Below, one piece after another: positions 48,737-60,960 of a stretch of 64,000 nucleotides of DNA; the first letter of the stretch is position 1; each line of letters starts with the position of its first letter. Source of the DNA: Bigelowiella natans CCMP2755 (lineage: Eukaryota > Cercozoa > Chlorarachniophyceae); assembly GCA_000320545.1 (NCBI GenBank), contig ADNK01001322.1:25070-89069 (forward strand), given 5' to 3'. The position numbers and the translations under genes are program-made. The notes below the pieces were generated by a model. The model saw only the letters and a program-made list of their open reading frames with translations. It was not told the DNA's origin and searched no databases.

Positions 48737-51700
48737 CTATCTCGCATCCAAACGCGGTAGGTCATGAGGATACAAGGGCCTGCTGTTTTGGGTGAACTCA
48801 AGCTCGACTTCGGGGAATACCTGCTGAGCTTCGTTCTTAAATAGTAGCGTCAAGTAGAACTTTATCCTACGCTTTGTGATGTCCTTACCGGGCACGTTTT
48901 TAGCTTTGAGATACTTCATAAGACGTTTTGCTGTCTTATGGTCGGAGGGGTCTGACTCTGCACAGGCTTGGATGACAGTGTGATAGCATTCAAGATCCAT
49001 TTCGTCAATATTAGAGCCGAAGACGTAGTTGAGGAGCTCTTTGACTCGAGAGAGATTTCCTTCACGTGCGTACTGTTGTGCCATGGCTGTAAAGTCGTAT
49101 GGGCTCGGGTTAGGGAGGAGGTAGAAGATCTTCTCGGCAATGCTTCTCTTGTTATGCTTGACGAGGCTGTGCAACATGCGTGATTTGAGCACAGCTGAAG
49201 GCTCTTTACCGCCCTCCTCAACCTCTTTGATAAGCTCGAGGAAGAGTTTCAGAGCTTTGTCTATCTGATTGTTGTTCAAATGGTCATGCACGAGGGGCTC
49301 GAGGGAGACCACCGAATCGATGAGCTGTTTCCTCATCTTCTCATCGTGCTGGCCCTTGCTACTTCTCGACATCGCCTCTAATGCAAACCGCTTGCATTCC
49401 TCGTTTGGTGCGACGTTCTCCTGGTTCATCAGCTTCATGATACGATTCACACTTCCAGGGCTTGTTCTTCTTCCCTGTCGCGAACACTTGGCTGCCAGAC
49501 CCAGCATACGACTGAACGTATGTACTGAGGGAGGGATCCTGTCTTCCTTCATCAGAGCTAATAATTGCTCCTCTTGAGAGTAGTTGCTGGAGTTGTTTTC
49601 ACTGATTTGCTGCTGTAGCTGCTGATGCTGCTGCTGCTGCTGCTGCTGAGCCATGCTTGTTCCTAGCCCAATCGAGGCCATGAGGTCATAAACGCATGCG
49701 TCTCGCTTGACACCAAGTTCATGCATTTGTCGGAATCGGTTACGTGCGGTCTGGATGTTCGCCTTCTTGATATGAACCATGATAGCCATCGCAAACCACC
49801 GCGATTGCAGCTCTACGCGGGAGCTTAATGCTTTGTCCAGCCACTCGCTGACCTTCTTCTCGTCTTCCGAAGCGCTATAATGCCATATGAACGCCTCATA
49901 AACCGGTTGTGATTCCTGCTGCACCACCAACCACTCGGCAGACTGCAGTTCTCGCGTCCATTGTTCTCCTTCTCCTCCCTGAATAGTTCTAGAAGTTGCT
50001 TCCTTCATATCGGAGAGAAAGGCTTCAAAACACTCTAATGCAGCCGACTCTAGATTGGCCTCTAAAAGAGATCGAATGAGCGTTGACGTTCCATTTGCAT
50101 CCAATGGCCAAAGCCCCAGAGCAGATGAGGAGGAGCCGTGCAGCTCTTTCACCCATTCTAGGGCGCGGTACGCAGCAGCACGCTTCCTTCTCTGTGAATG
50201 AGCTTCCTCCTCTTCCCCCATTACTTCCTCGTTGCTGGCAGCTGTGGAAAGCTGCACCTCGAGCATCGCATTTAGGATGATACGTGAATTACCAAAACCT
50301 GCCTCCTGAGCGGCCTCAAGCCACTCCTTCGCTCCCTTGAGATCTCCATGATATGCATGGGTGCGTATCGCAATCTCGAATGTAGATGCGTTTGGTTCAA
50401 GCAACGACTCGGTCATTAAACCGATTAGTCCACGTACTGTTCTTGTGTCTCCAAAGCGTGAGCATGCTCGTAGACCGGAATTGTAATGGGCTACGTTTGG
50501 CGCGACACCGAGTGATAAAAGCATATTTAGCAAAAAGGACACCGCCTTCTCCGGGGAGCTCTTCTCGAGCCCAGATAGCATAATCTGGCAGGTTACTTGG
50601 TCAGGATTGAACAGTTTTTGAGCAACATTCTCCAGCACACTTCGTGCAGTATCAACATCGCCATGTTCGATGAGCGTTGACATCACCTCATTACACGATC
50701 TCAGGTCAAAGAAATGCTCTTGGTCATGCATTTTGCATAGCCATTCAATAATATGATCGGAACGGGCACCACTTGCAGATAGGGCCTTAAAGGTAGTCAT
50801 GTAGAAGTCACGATGTCTTGGCTGAACCCCGGCAGCATCCATTAGATTCAGGATTTTGATAACGTGTTCAGAGGCCTTAGGCTTCCCATAGTAAGCGATC
50901 AATCCCTCAAAACAATCCGAATCGACCGAATTATTATGGATAGCGTTGGTGAGCCATTTCAAGGCCACTCTGACTTCCCCCGTAGCACAACAACATGATA
51001 TCAGCTGCGCATAAGCATTTGCATTTGGCTTGATTTCCGCCTCTTCCATGGACTTGATTACCCTCTCAGCCTGCTCAACCATATGTGCCCTAGAATATGC
51101 TTGCAGCATAGATCTGTACATGCACTTTGTCGGCTTGATTCCTTTGCCATTCATCTTCTTCATCCAATCAGCCATCTGATTTATATCTCCCTCCCTCGCG
51201 CATGCATCTAACGCCAAAGCGTAGATGTCTACACTTATGGGAGTATTCATTTTGTCCATGCTCAAAACCCAATCGCGAACCTGTGAAAAGGCTCCGCTTT
51301 TGAATATAGCCTCGACTATGGAGAGGGAGGTAGTCGCATCGGGGTGGACTCCTGCAACAACATACAGTCAACCAAACATTATCAATATTCATCTCGCACT
51401 TATCCATTACAACTTATAAAATTTAGTTTTCAAACCCATTTCCGCCATGATTTCCACCCAGCGATGGGCGTCTTCGAAACTATTGGACCGGGTGCATGCA
51501 TTTATTGCAAGTCTAAATGTGTCTTGATCAGGTGTCTTCCCTGCCGCCGCCATTCTATTGAGCCAAATTTCGGCCTTGAGCAAGTTGCCCTCCATTATAC
51601 ATATCTCTATGATCTCGTTATAGATGGTTGAATCTTCAAGTTGTACGTCGCCTCCCTGTTTCATCCTATCATAGACCTGTTCAATACTCTTGAGGTCTCG

Positions 51701-52033
51701 AGACCGAATATGATTCTTGAGAACTTCGATCTCCCTCAAATTCTCCACGTGCTAACCAAAATATTAAAGTTAAAGAATGCTTAAAGAATGTTAAGCGGTA
51801 AAAACCTGTTTCAGGTGGTCGTTGACATTAGGTTCAGGGCTAAGCGCTTTGTTCTGAGCTTTGAAAATTTCTGATCCATTGGCGTCATAAGTCGCTAACG
51901 ACGATGCCTCTGTGGAGGACACGCATTCAACACTCGATTTCGCATCCGTCTGTCGCCTCGGACTCGCTGAATGAAGCAAACGCAGTGAGAGTCTGCACCG
52001 GGAAGCCTGCCGGCGACAGAACAGCGAAGCCAT
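48737..52033 (-). CDS. Large pentatricopeptide-repeat (PPR) protein
   Basis: Three exons: 52033-51806, 51751-51436 and 51352-48737, encoding about 1050 residues. The N terminus (MASLFCRRQASRCRLSLRLLHSASPRR) is a typical organelle presequence. Canonical PPR units follow in tandem, such as VDIYALALDACAREGDINQM, CMYRSMLQAYSRAHMVEQAE, NAYAQLISCCCATGEVRVA and ASTFEIAIRTHAYHGDLKGA. A Gln-rich stretch (near 49600-49650) interrupts the array. Such proteins bind organelle RNA. The splice phases agree, but in exon 3 the frame shifts by one base at an A5 run on the minus strand (51299-51303): the PPR reading GVHPDATTSLSIVEAIFK continues as SGAFSQVRDWVLSMDK only if one A is dropped. Confidence 0.88.
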
Positions 52034-53865
52034 TCAGTCCTACAGAATCAGCAGTAATATGTGTGATTGATCTTGTGAGAAGTACAAATATTCCATGCTT
52101 TTTTTTCCATAATAAATTATTTTTTTGTCATATTACGATAAATCCCAATGTTTCTCATCGTTGTGAACACATCCAGTTCTGAAATGTTGTCCTTGACACA
52201 GGACGACAATCTTCTGATGCCTCACTTTTTTCTCAATCGAGTCGTCGAATCTTGTCAGAACCATGCTTCGTTCATTCATTCATTGTTCATTGAAATCAAT
52301 TCAGCGTGACACTTTTCAACTGCTCCGTTAGAGTCACTCCGCTAGCTCGGTTGGATTGTCTGCCACTTTGTCCCAGTCTTTTCCTTCAAGTTGGGCGGTT
52401 GCTGGGTTGGTTGGGTCACTTTCTCGCTTTCGGTCAGCCACTTTCAAGACCTCGCTTCTTCGTGGCCCACACAGAGGCCAGTTTCAGTTGCACCTTGATG
52501 CTTGAGGCGCGTCATCACGTGAGCAGCGCAAGGTGTTGTCTGTGCATCGTGGTGCGTGCCAAGTTGTGATCACAGTTCCAATGTTTCGTTCACTCGGCGT
52601 CCACGAGTTTGTGCTCTCACGTTCACGAAGAGTGCACAGACACAAAGGACCATCGAACTGCCTTGCCATCAGTGAAGGAGCCGCAAACCTGGAACACCAT
52701 TGAGATTGTGCCACTCTGGCACTGGTGAGTGAGAGCAGCGTGACTGACCAGCAAGAGAGCAAGTGCGAGCTCTGAACGACCACGCCCAGCCAGTCTGGCA
52801 GTCAGTGCGATGCACGCCAGCACGAAGAAACGCTGAAGCCAACACGTTCGTGAATTGTTCTGCAAGTGAAGAAAATTGTGGGACGATGGTGCACTCTGGC
52901 ACTTTTCCAGTTTTCTTTGCCAGTGAGCACGCCACTGGCTAGCTGGGCACGACGAGCAGGTCATTCCGGCATTGCACGGTGCATGGTGCACACAGCCGAT
53001 GTTGCTCATGCTGCCAATGAGAGCAGTCGATCCCAGGATTGCATGCATGCACACCACGTGTTCCAGCGTTGCCACACTTGTTGCACAGCATTGCGTGCAC
53101 GTGTGAATCGACAATCGAACGTTGTGCACGTGTCCATGCTGGCAATGCCGGCATGCCTGGCATGTAGCTACGTAGCTAAGCCTAGCTAGCTACGTAACTA
53201 CATGCCACGCGGTGTGTTTCAGTTTGATGAAGGGGAACAATTGCATCGCCGTGGCGTGCCGCACAGCCGTAGCGTGCCATGCCAGCATCTAGCTCTAGGC
53301 ATGCCAGCATGTCTGCTAGATGTCTAGATGTGTCGAATGAGAACTTGCACTGCTGCAGTCAAGCACAGCAGCCATCGCACGACGTTACAGCTAGCTGTTC
53401 ATGTGCACGTTGCGCTCGCACTCATCAGTGCATGTCACCCAACAGTGCTGTGGACGCGTGGGGTGGTTTGGTCGATCTGTGAAAAACGTTTCTGCCTGCT
53501 GTCCTGCATGCCCGCATCTCGTGTTCTCGTGTTGCTCATTCATTCACACAAGTCTAGAGGTGGAAGCAATGTGCGCGCACAACAATTAAATCGGTGAATT
53601 TTACATCTCTAGATTTGTGCTAGCAGGCTAGCAGGTCAAGATTTCATGTTGACTACAGACACAGTACACATTGTACATGTGTGTCTAATGTGTTGCTAAG
53701 TTTCTGATCAGAAGTGTTATCTTCATTTTGAATTTTGATATCTGTGGATCCAAAAGAATGATTCACACATCGCATGATGTAAATTTCTTTCATGTGATAG
53801 CTACCGAACCGTTTTGGGTGCTGATATGTGCCCCGATGTGGAACTAATTTCGAAATACATCCAAA
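52034..53865. other. GC-rich intergenic block
   Basis: Spacer upstream of the large PPR gene. From about 52190 to 53600 it is GC-rich, like the blocks at 21, 30 and 38 kb, and holds TTCATTC/TTCATTG units near 52270. Frames up to 168 codons (minus 53129-52623) are Cys/Ala/His-rich, overlap each other on both strands and match nothing. The part near 53160-53340 is palindrome-rich (GCTAGCTACGTA). Confidence 0.5.
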
Positions 53866-56800
53866 CTACTTGGGACGCAACACTTCAAAACTGAAAAGAG
53901 CTTTCAAATCCTCAAATCTGACCTTCTTCAAATCTGCACCGGATTTCCCCTACAAAAAGTGAATTTCAATTTTCAATGATCTTCGGATCACTTTGAAAAT
54001 TATATTTTATTACCTCGACACTAGCTGCTAGATTTCGTTTACGATTCTGCAACTTCAATATCTTTTCTTCGATAGTGCTTTCTACAATGAAACGTTTCAC
54101 TGTCACAGGCCGAGTTTGCCCAATTCTGTGGACACGCTGTACTGCCTGATCCTCGGCCGCAGGATTCCACCTACAAAAGTCGATATTATAACAATTAACC
54201 GTTGGTAGAATTAAAATCATAAGTTTTACCAGATATCCAAGAAGAAAACATGATTCGCTTCGACAAGATTTAGGCCCACCCCTCCAGCTTTGAGGGAGAT
54301 TAAAATTATTTTGGTTTGTTTGTCGCTTCTGAACTGATGTAATACTTTTTCCCGGTTCTTCCGTGAAAGACTTCCATCTAAGCGAACAAACTTGAATCCA
54401 ACATCTTTCAACGGACATTCGATAAGATCAAGCATGTGGGTGAATTGGGAGAAAACCACACTCTTTATCGATGGGTCCTTTCGCTTTAAATCCTCGAGTT
54501 CTTCCACCAACCGTTTCGTTTTCGAACTGTGCTTCCAATCTCCTACCCCACAACGTGCTTGCGCGTTTGCATCAGCTGTTGGAACTTTGTAAAGATTTAC
54601 CTCGTAGATATCGTTACGGCAGATAGCACAACGCGCCCATCCCTTTTTATTGAACATTGATGAAACACACTCACGGCAATAGTAGTGTGCACACTGTGTA
54701 ACAACCGGATTCTCTGGAATATCCAGGCATATAGGGCATTCTGTATTTTCACCCCTTTTCAGATCTTCCACGACCTTTTCCACGAATTTTTTCGGGACAC
54801 TGCCCTTACTTCCATCACCCTTGACGGAGTCGTGCAGCTCGACTCGAGATGTAAAATTATCATAAAAAGCCTTGAGCTCACGATCCATTTCCTTTTCTGA
54901 CCGTTTTCGTCCGAGGGTCAAGATGGGATGGTCACATGCTTGACGCAACCGAAGTATGAGGGTAAAGATCTCGCAATACTTATTCAGTACAACACCTTGT
55001 CTCATATAGTGGTCGAATTGCGTCTTTGTTCGGGAAAAAAGAGCATCATAGATATCTTGCTCCTGAGGTGTGAACTTTAATCTTACGATGGACTCTTTCA
55101 TTGGAGGAATTTCAAGAATTCGTTTTCCTTTTGCATCTTTCATCATCTTTGTTCTACGAAGAAGTATTGGCTGAAGAACAGCCTTAAGTCTCATAACAGC
55201 CCGATCATCTCCTTTTTCGTGAGGTTTTGCGATGACTTTTCGCCACCACGCTGCCGATGCCCATGGTTCTTCTCGAAGAAAATGTAAGAGAGAAAACAAG
55301 TCATCCAGCTTGTTTTGAATGGGAGTTCCGGTTAGACACCACCTATGCCTGGCCTCAATTGAAAATACTGCCTTCGCAGATTCTGTGCCACAATTTCGGA
55401 TATAGTGGGCTTCGTCTAGCATGATGCGCCACCATATGAGACTATGGAGGTTTGCCCCAGAGCTTTTCATATCTGATGCAAGAGTACCGTAACTCGTTAC
55501 CACAACGTCGTAATTCGTTATGGGAGAACGGCAGCGATCGCTTCCATGGTATATCAATACGTTCTGGTGTGAATGGCGAAGAACTTCGTCATGCCATTGT
55601 CCGATCAAAGACATTGGGCAAACGACAAGGGTGCCGCCGCACAATCTCGTGATGCCCTTTTTCCGAGCCGTTGGGGAATCAGATAAGGTTTCCCTCAACT
55701 TTGATTCACAGTACGGGTTTGATACCATTAATGCAATGGCTTGAACGGTTTTACCCATGCCCATTTCGTCGGCCAGTATGCCACCAGGAGCTGCACAGTT
55801 GTTCTTTGGCATTAAAACAGATACCTCCATCGAAAAAGGGTTCACATAAAAACATGTCCCATCTCCAAGACGGAACTCATCCCAAAGTGGATGCCTCTTT
55901 GCCTGGTTCGGGGAAGGTATATTCGTATCGCTTGAATTTCCTTTTCCTTTCTTCAAAGCTACAGTCTGAGTATTCTTACTATGTTCATTTGAACCACTTG
56001 GGATTTTGCTCAAATTCGCTCCATTTCCTTTATCTGAACTTTGCAAGTGTTCTTGTATGTCTTTATTCTGGTTATCCTTCGAGGAATCAGATTTCGAATC
56101 ATCCATAACATCTTCATCATTTTCCAACGATCCCTCCTCTTCTTGGACTTCCTTTGCAACTCGAGCATGTTCTCTTGTCAGCATCCACCACAATGCCTGC
56201 TTCTGATATCCGCGAAGAGTGCATAAAAGACTGTCGGGTTGCCTTGCCATCGGTAAAGAAGCAGCGACACTATTAGAATTGTCAACGAGGGATTTTATCT
56301 GATTTTCTGTCAATCTGGCAGCACTGGAGTCATCATCAGTACTGTTGCTACTGCTTTTTTGGACAATCCCAAGCCCTCGCTTATTAGCATCCTGTATCGA
56401 CTTCACACCTAAGAATTTAAGTAGCTCCAAGAAATTCTGGACAGCTGCAAATTTATCTGAAGAATCCTCTGGATCATTCTCATGTGTAGCAGCTCTCAAT
56501 ATTTCTGGGTCTGGGGCTTGGAGGGTTCTAAAAAAGTTACTAGTAATGCTGATGCTTACCTCTAACACAACGGTTGAGAATATTTGTACGTTGGAGGGAG
56601 CTTCAATGCAAGTTCCAGATAGATCGATATACCCGGCATCAAATAAAGGAGTTATGCTCGTCGATATGTTCGTTGGCAGACGTCCTATCTCGGAATTATA
56701 CTTTCCTGCAGTGAATCTAAGTATTCTCGTGGACCTCTTTTCTGAGGCTGGAAGCCGTTGTCGTTTATGACCCTTCAGAAGCTTGTTTGAAAATTTCTTC

Positions 56801-58018
56801 GTAGATTCTACCTTCCTCCGTTGAAAACTAACAATATCCCCCGCTTTCAACAAATCTCTCCCCCTTGTAGTCGCCATTGCGCTTACAAGGAGAGTACCCA
56901 GAGGTTTAGTTTCCCAAGCCAATCTACTATTTATTTCTGATTCCCTCTCACGACGCGCTAATTCCATTTTTATTTGCCGTTCCTTCGTGATGATCTCAAT
57001 TTTAATTACTTCATCGGGTAAACTGTTTTCTTCGCAATTTTTGCTGCTGCTGCTGCTGCTACTGCTACTGCTACTCCTGCTGTTTTTCTCTCTTTTACTT
57101 GACGAGGTCGAATTCAAACTAGTACTTTTACGGCCACCTTTGAAAATAGGGTGCAGTTCCTTTGAGCTCCAGCTGGAAGATGGCATTTTCTTTGCCTCCC
57201 CGTACTTAGATATATTTCTTGATCTTTTGGATGTTTTTTTCCTGTAGAATGGATTTTAGTCATTTAAAAACAAATATATAAAGAATTGCTAGATTTGGTA
57301 CGATTCGCACCTGGTTGGAGGGGAATTTGGTTGAACCTCAAAGTCGCTTTCATCTGTTGTCTCATCTGAGGTTGTAAAGCAATACCGACTCTCAACTGTT
57401 ATTCAAAGATGGTCGAGCCATTGCTGTATTTCTACCTTCGTGTACTTCAAAAAAATGAGAATAGCTCTTCCCTTTGGATGCTTCTCGATGTAACCTACCA
57501 ATATAATTTCAGATCGATTCTAGCTTAGTTGTATCGTCATGCACCTTTTGGATCCTCGTTTCGCTTTGTGAACTGGGGAGTCGATGACTATAACCTCCCG
57601 TTCCTTTGCAGTTGTAACTGTGCGACTGAAATTTCCTGGGGGTCGGGTATTTTCGTCCGGAGAGTTCCTCGTGGTAGACTCTTGGGCTTTCCGAATAAGC
57701 TGCTTCTTGAGATCTTGTTGCCGCCTGATAGGTTTGCATACTTCTTTTTCTAGCGAATATTACGTGTATATTAAATGTGCATGGGAGTAAACGTACATCG
57801 CAGAAGCTGGTATCTTGCCACCATTATCAAAATAGAGATTGACAGCACGTGAAACATTGCCCTTTGCCTTGCTCAAGAAGTATCCCAGGACCCTGTTGGC
57901 GATCTGCAAAGTTGAAGTGATGATATTGCGGGTACACTTAGTAAATTACTCCGGATACCTCCGACCCAACGACTGCCTTGAACTCTGAAATTTTAGTCCC
58001 AGGGAGTGGAGTCGCCAT
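53866..58018 (-). CDS. RAD5: RAD5-type SNF2 helicase / RING ubiquitin ligase
   Basis: DNA damage tolerance factor that polyubiquitinates PCNA and remodels stalled forks. Exons: 58018-57959, 57903-57797, an N-terminal exon near 57750-57520, one near 57400-57302, the main exon 57241-54230, then 54170-54014 and 53949-53866. Order of parts: a UBA-like N-terminal helix bundle ([11 protein letters not shown]), a Ser-rich disordered stretch, HIRAN ([19 protein letters not shown]), SNF2 ATPase with [13 protein letters not shown] and [14 protein letters not shown]3HC4 ([13 protein letters not shown] to CAICRN), and helicase C with [13 protein letters not shown] and [13 protein letters not shown]. This matches plant RAD5A. 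The phases of the two exons between 57302 and 57752 could not be joined cleanly. Confidence 0.92.
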
Positions 58019-58525
58019 TTCAGATCGCTGATTGCAAGACTTGTGTATTATTTTCGACCACGTGGAGTTCCTCCACCATATTGAATTGATACAACAGCCC
58101 GCCAAGGCCTTCCCTTTTAATTCCTATTTTCCATAAAACAAATACGTTTATTAACTACGACAACAAGGATCCAAATAATTTGGAATTTTAATTGTAGCAA
58201 GTTCAGGTGAAGATAAAATGTAGAAAATTTAACTTGTGCGACATGCAATATGTGTCCTTCTCGGCAATATGAAGCATAAAACGCTTACAGAACGCTATTA
58301 CATTTTTAACATGTTGAGGTTGTCGTAGAATAGGAATCCCCTGACATATTACCAAGAAATGGGTCCAGCTTGAATTATAGAAACCGAAACAAAGGTTTAC
58401 AGCTTGGGTAACAGCTCAGTGAACCTGCCCAGCCCCTCGAAGAATCCCACTCCTTTTTGTGATTCAACGCAACACAACGCTTCCTCTTCTCTCCGAGCTT
58501 GCCATCAACGTGTAGAAATAGCAAG
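58019..58525. other. Divergent promoter region of RAD5 and NME7
   Basis: About 500 bp between two divergent starts. No repeats and no motif I can name. Confidence 0.5.
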
Positions 58526-59692
58526 ATGATGAAGCCCCAGAACGAGAGCGTTTACAGCTTCAGTGTCGAGTATTACGACAAGATGGCGTCCATTGTGCGG
58601 AAGTATGTGTTGTTTTACCACCTCCAGAACGGGATGATAGAAATGTATGACCCTAAAAATCGCCGCACATTCCTGAAAAAATGTAGATACGAGTCTATTT
58701 CTCTTAAAGATCTTTATCTTGGAGCAAAGATATCCGTCTACTCCCGCTTACTGACCGTGGTCTCTTATGGAGATGATTTCACTCGTCGAATGTTACAAAA
58801 AGCAAGTGCAAAGACTCTTTGCATTATCAAAGCTCCTGCATACGAATCATCTGGAAAGATTCTAGACTGTCTCATTCAGCAGGGTTTCATTGTGACCAAT
58901 GCAAAACTGTGCAACTTAAAACCTATCCAAGCTGCTGAATTGGTCGGGAATGGAGAAGAAGCAAAGAGCTTGGCAATAGATAATATATACGCATTTGAGC
59001 TCGCATGCAAGGATGCAGTTTCTAAGCTTAATGAAATATGCTCTGGTGACACAAAACTTCGGAAAATATTGTCCAAACTTCCCGTTGAGGCAGCCTTGTA
59101 TGCTGCAAGCTCAACTTCAGATGTTCAAAAACAACTTGACTTTATTTTCAGCAAAAAAGTGGCCTCTGTTGCTACCTTCAACAATTGCACAACATGTGTT
59201 ATCAAACCACAAGCTTTAAAAGACGGATACGCTGGGGTTGTCATAGATAGCATCTTAAATGAAGGTTACGAGATATCTGCGTTGGAGATGTTCAGACTGG
59301 ATGTCGACGCTGCCAAAGGTTAGTCTGTGTGAAGACATTCGTAATATTCACCAATAACTAAAGGATCTTTTGTATCTTTTACATGGATTTTTTCAGAATT
59401 TCTCGAAGTCTACGACACGGTGGTGCCACATTACAGCGCAATGGTCAAGCATTTGACCGAAGGCCCCGTAATTGCTATGGAGGTTCGTACAGAGAAAGAG
59501 AAAACTGTCAATCTCTTCCGAGAATTTATTGGTCCAGCTGATCCAGTTGTAGCACGCCATATTCGCCCTCACACACTTCGGGCAAAAGTTGGAAAAGATA
59601 AAGTGAAGAATGGGGTTCATTGTACAGATCTCCCAGAAGACGGTGTTCTGGAAAGTGAATTCTTTTTTGATATTCTTCAAAAGGCAAAGTAA
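58526..59692 (+). CDS. NME7: NME7-like nucleoside diphosphate kinase (DM10 + two NDK domains)
   Basis: Two exons, 58526-59318 and 59397-59692, give 362 residues, close to the family's 376. The start is the first ATG; the frame extends upstream only by a TTG. Residues about 1-85 are a DM10 domain (YDPKNRRTFLKKCRY). NDK-A is residues about 90-225. NDK-B is about 235-362 and includes HYSAMVKHLTEGPVIAMEV and NGVHCTDLPEDGVLESEFFF with the phosphohistidine His. In NDK-A the equivalent site reads AALYAASST, lacking the His, so this domain is probably inactive. NME7 is a cilium and gamma-tubulin-ring component, which implies a flagellated or ciliated organism. Confidence 0.93.
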
Positions 59693-60960
59693 ACGCCTGT
59701 CAAGAATATGGACGACTTTTTTTCCCTAGAAGATGAAATCCTATTGTCCGAAAGTACCACTTTCATTAGTGCGATGCAGATTTATTCACATTGTGTCGCA
59801 GTGTGAAAGTAGTCTGCATATGGTTGTGCCCGCTAATAAATCGTGGCATGCGCATCATTTCACACTATCGACATGTGTTCAGTTACAAATTACATGTGGT
59901 CATAGCAGATTCACAGAGAAGAAGCGATGATTTTAACCAGGCGGTGGTGCGCAACTCTAGAACTGTGTATGTACGTATCTAGGTATGTGTGTGCACAGGC
60001 AGCGCGCGTACGCACGCCTCGTCATCGTCCATGTCGCGCGTATATATATCGTACGCGCGCTGCATTACAGTACATGTACGTACATAACTGTCTATATGTC
60101 AGATAGAGTCCGGTGTAATACAATAGTTAATAAACATGTATACATAAATCAAATGCACAACTACAGAACTCCCCCTGTACTTTGAAATATAGAAACGTGC
60201 ATGCACGGCACTGCTGGTATACATGGCATAGCATGTGCATGTTGATGTGCTTGCGATGCGGCAGTGCGCGCGGATGCATGCTGGAATAAACCAATTTTTT
60301 AAATATCGTACGGTCATCCTGATTCCAACAATAATTATTTAGATGCGTGCAAACCTACGGGTACAGCGCTTATTAATAAACTGTTTGAGTGTCTGTGGCT
60401 GTTGCGAGATAGTAGGTGCATGGCAGAGCCCTTTAGGCTATGCCGCATACGCACGTACGAACATGTGTAGTTATAGTTTCATATTATACACATGTTCTTA
60501 ATATCACATGTGGTTTAATACATATGTACTAGCACATATGATCTATGTCACATATGTTCTAAAGTACACGTGTGTGCTAACGGCGGTACGCGGCAGAGCC
60601 CTTTATTAGGCTATGCCGCATGCTTGAAAATACGATGTGCACACACATGCATATGCTAGCATGATCGACCCTACGACGCTGTCATGTCTGCTTACTTACA
60701 TATGCACCATACTAGCGAATCACGCACTGCACATGCTGCAACAAAGCATGCGCAATCGCGCTTTGAATGCAGCAATTTCGATACTGCTGGATCTCTCAAA
60801 ATTACCTTTGTGAATTCACAAATTTGCATCCCAAACAAATACACCAATAATGCGATGCGTGTGTTCAAACAGCCTTGTCACCAATGCAACGATGCATTAT
60901 GATACCTCACTTGCACTTGATCTCCAGAAATCAAATCTGTCGGCCATCGATCAAATCGCA
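59693..60960. other. Intergenic palindrome-rich spacer
   Basis: Convergent spacer. From about 59940 to 60750 it is packed with TACGTAC, GCGCGC, GCATGC, CATATG and ACATGT words. A phrase containing GCAGAGCCCTTTA and AGGCTATGCCGCAT occurs twice (near 60422 and 60592). No gene seen. Confidence 0.65.

Noticed and set aside
52623-53129. 168-codon minus-strand frame
   Set aside because: GC-rich spacer with overlapping frames on both strands, composition skewed to Cys/His/Ala, no family and no splice context.
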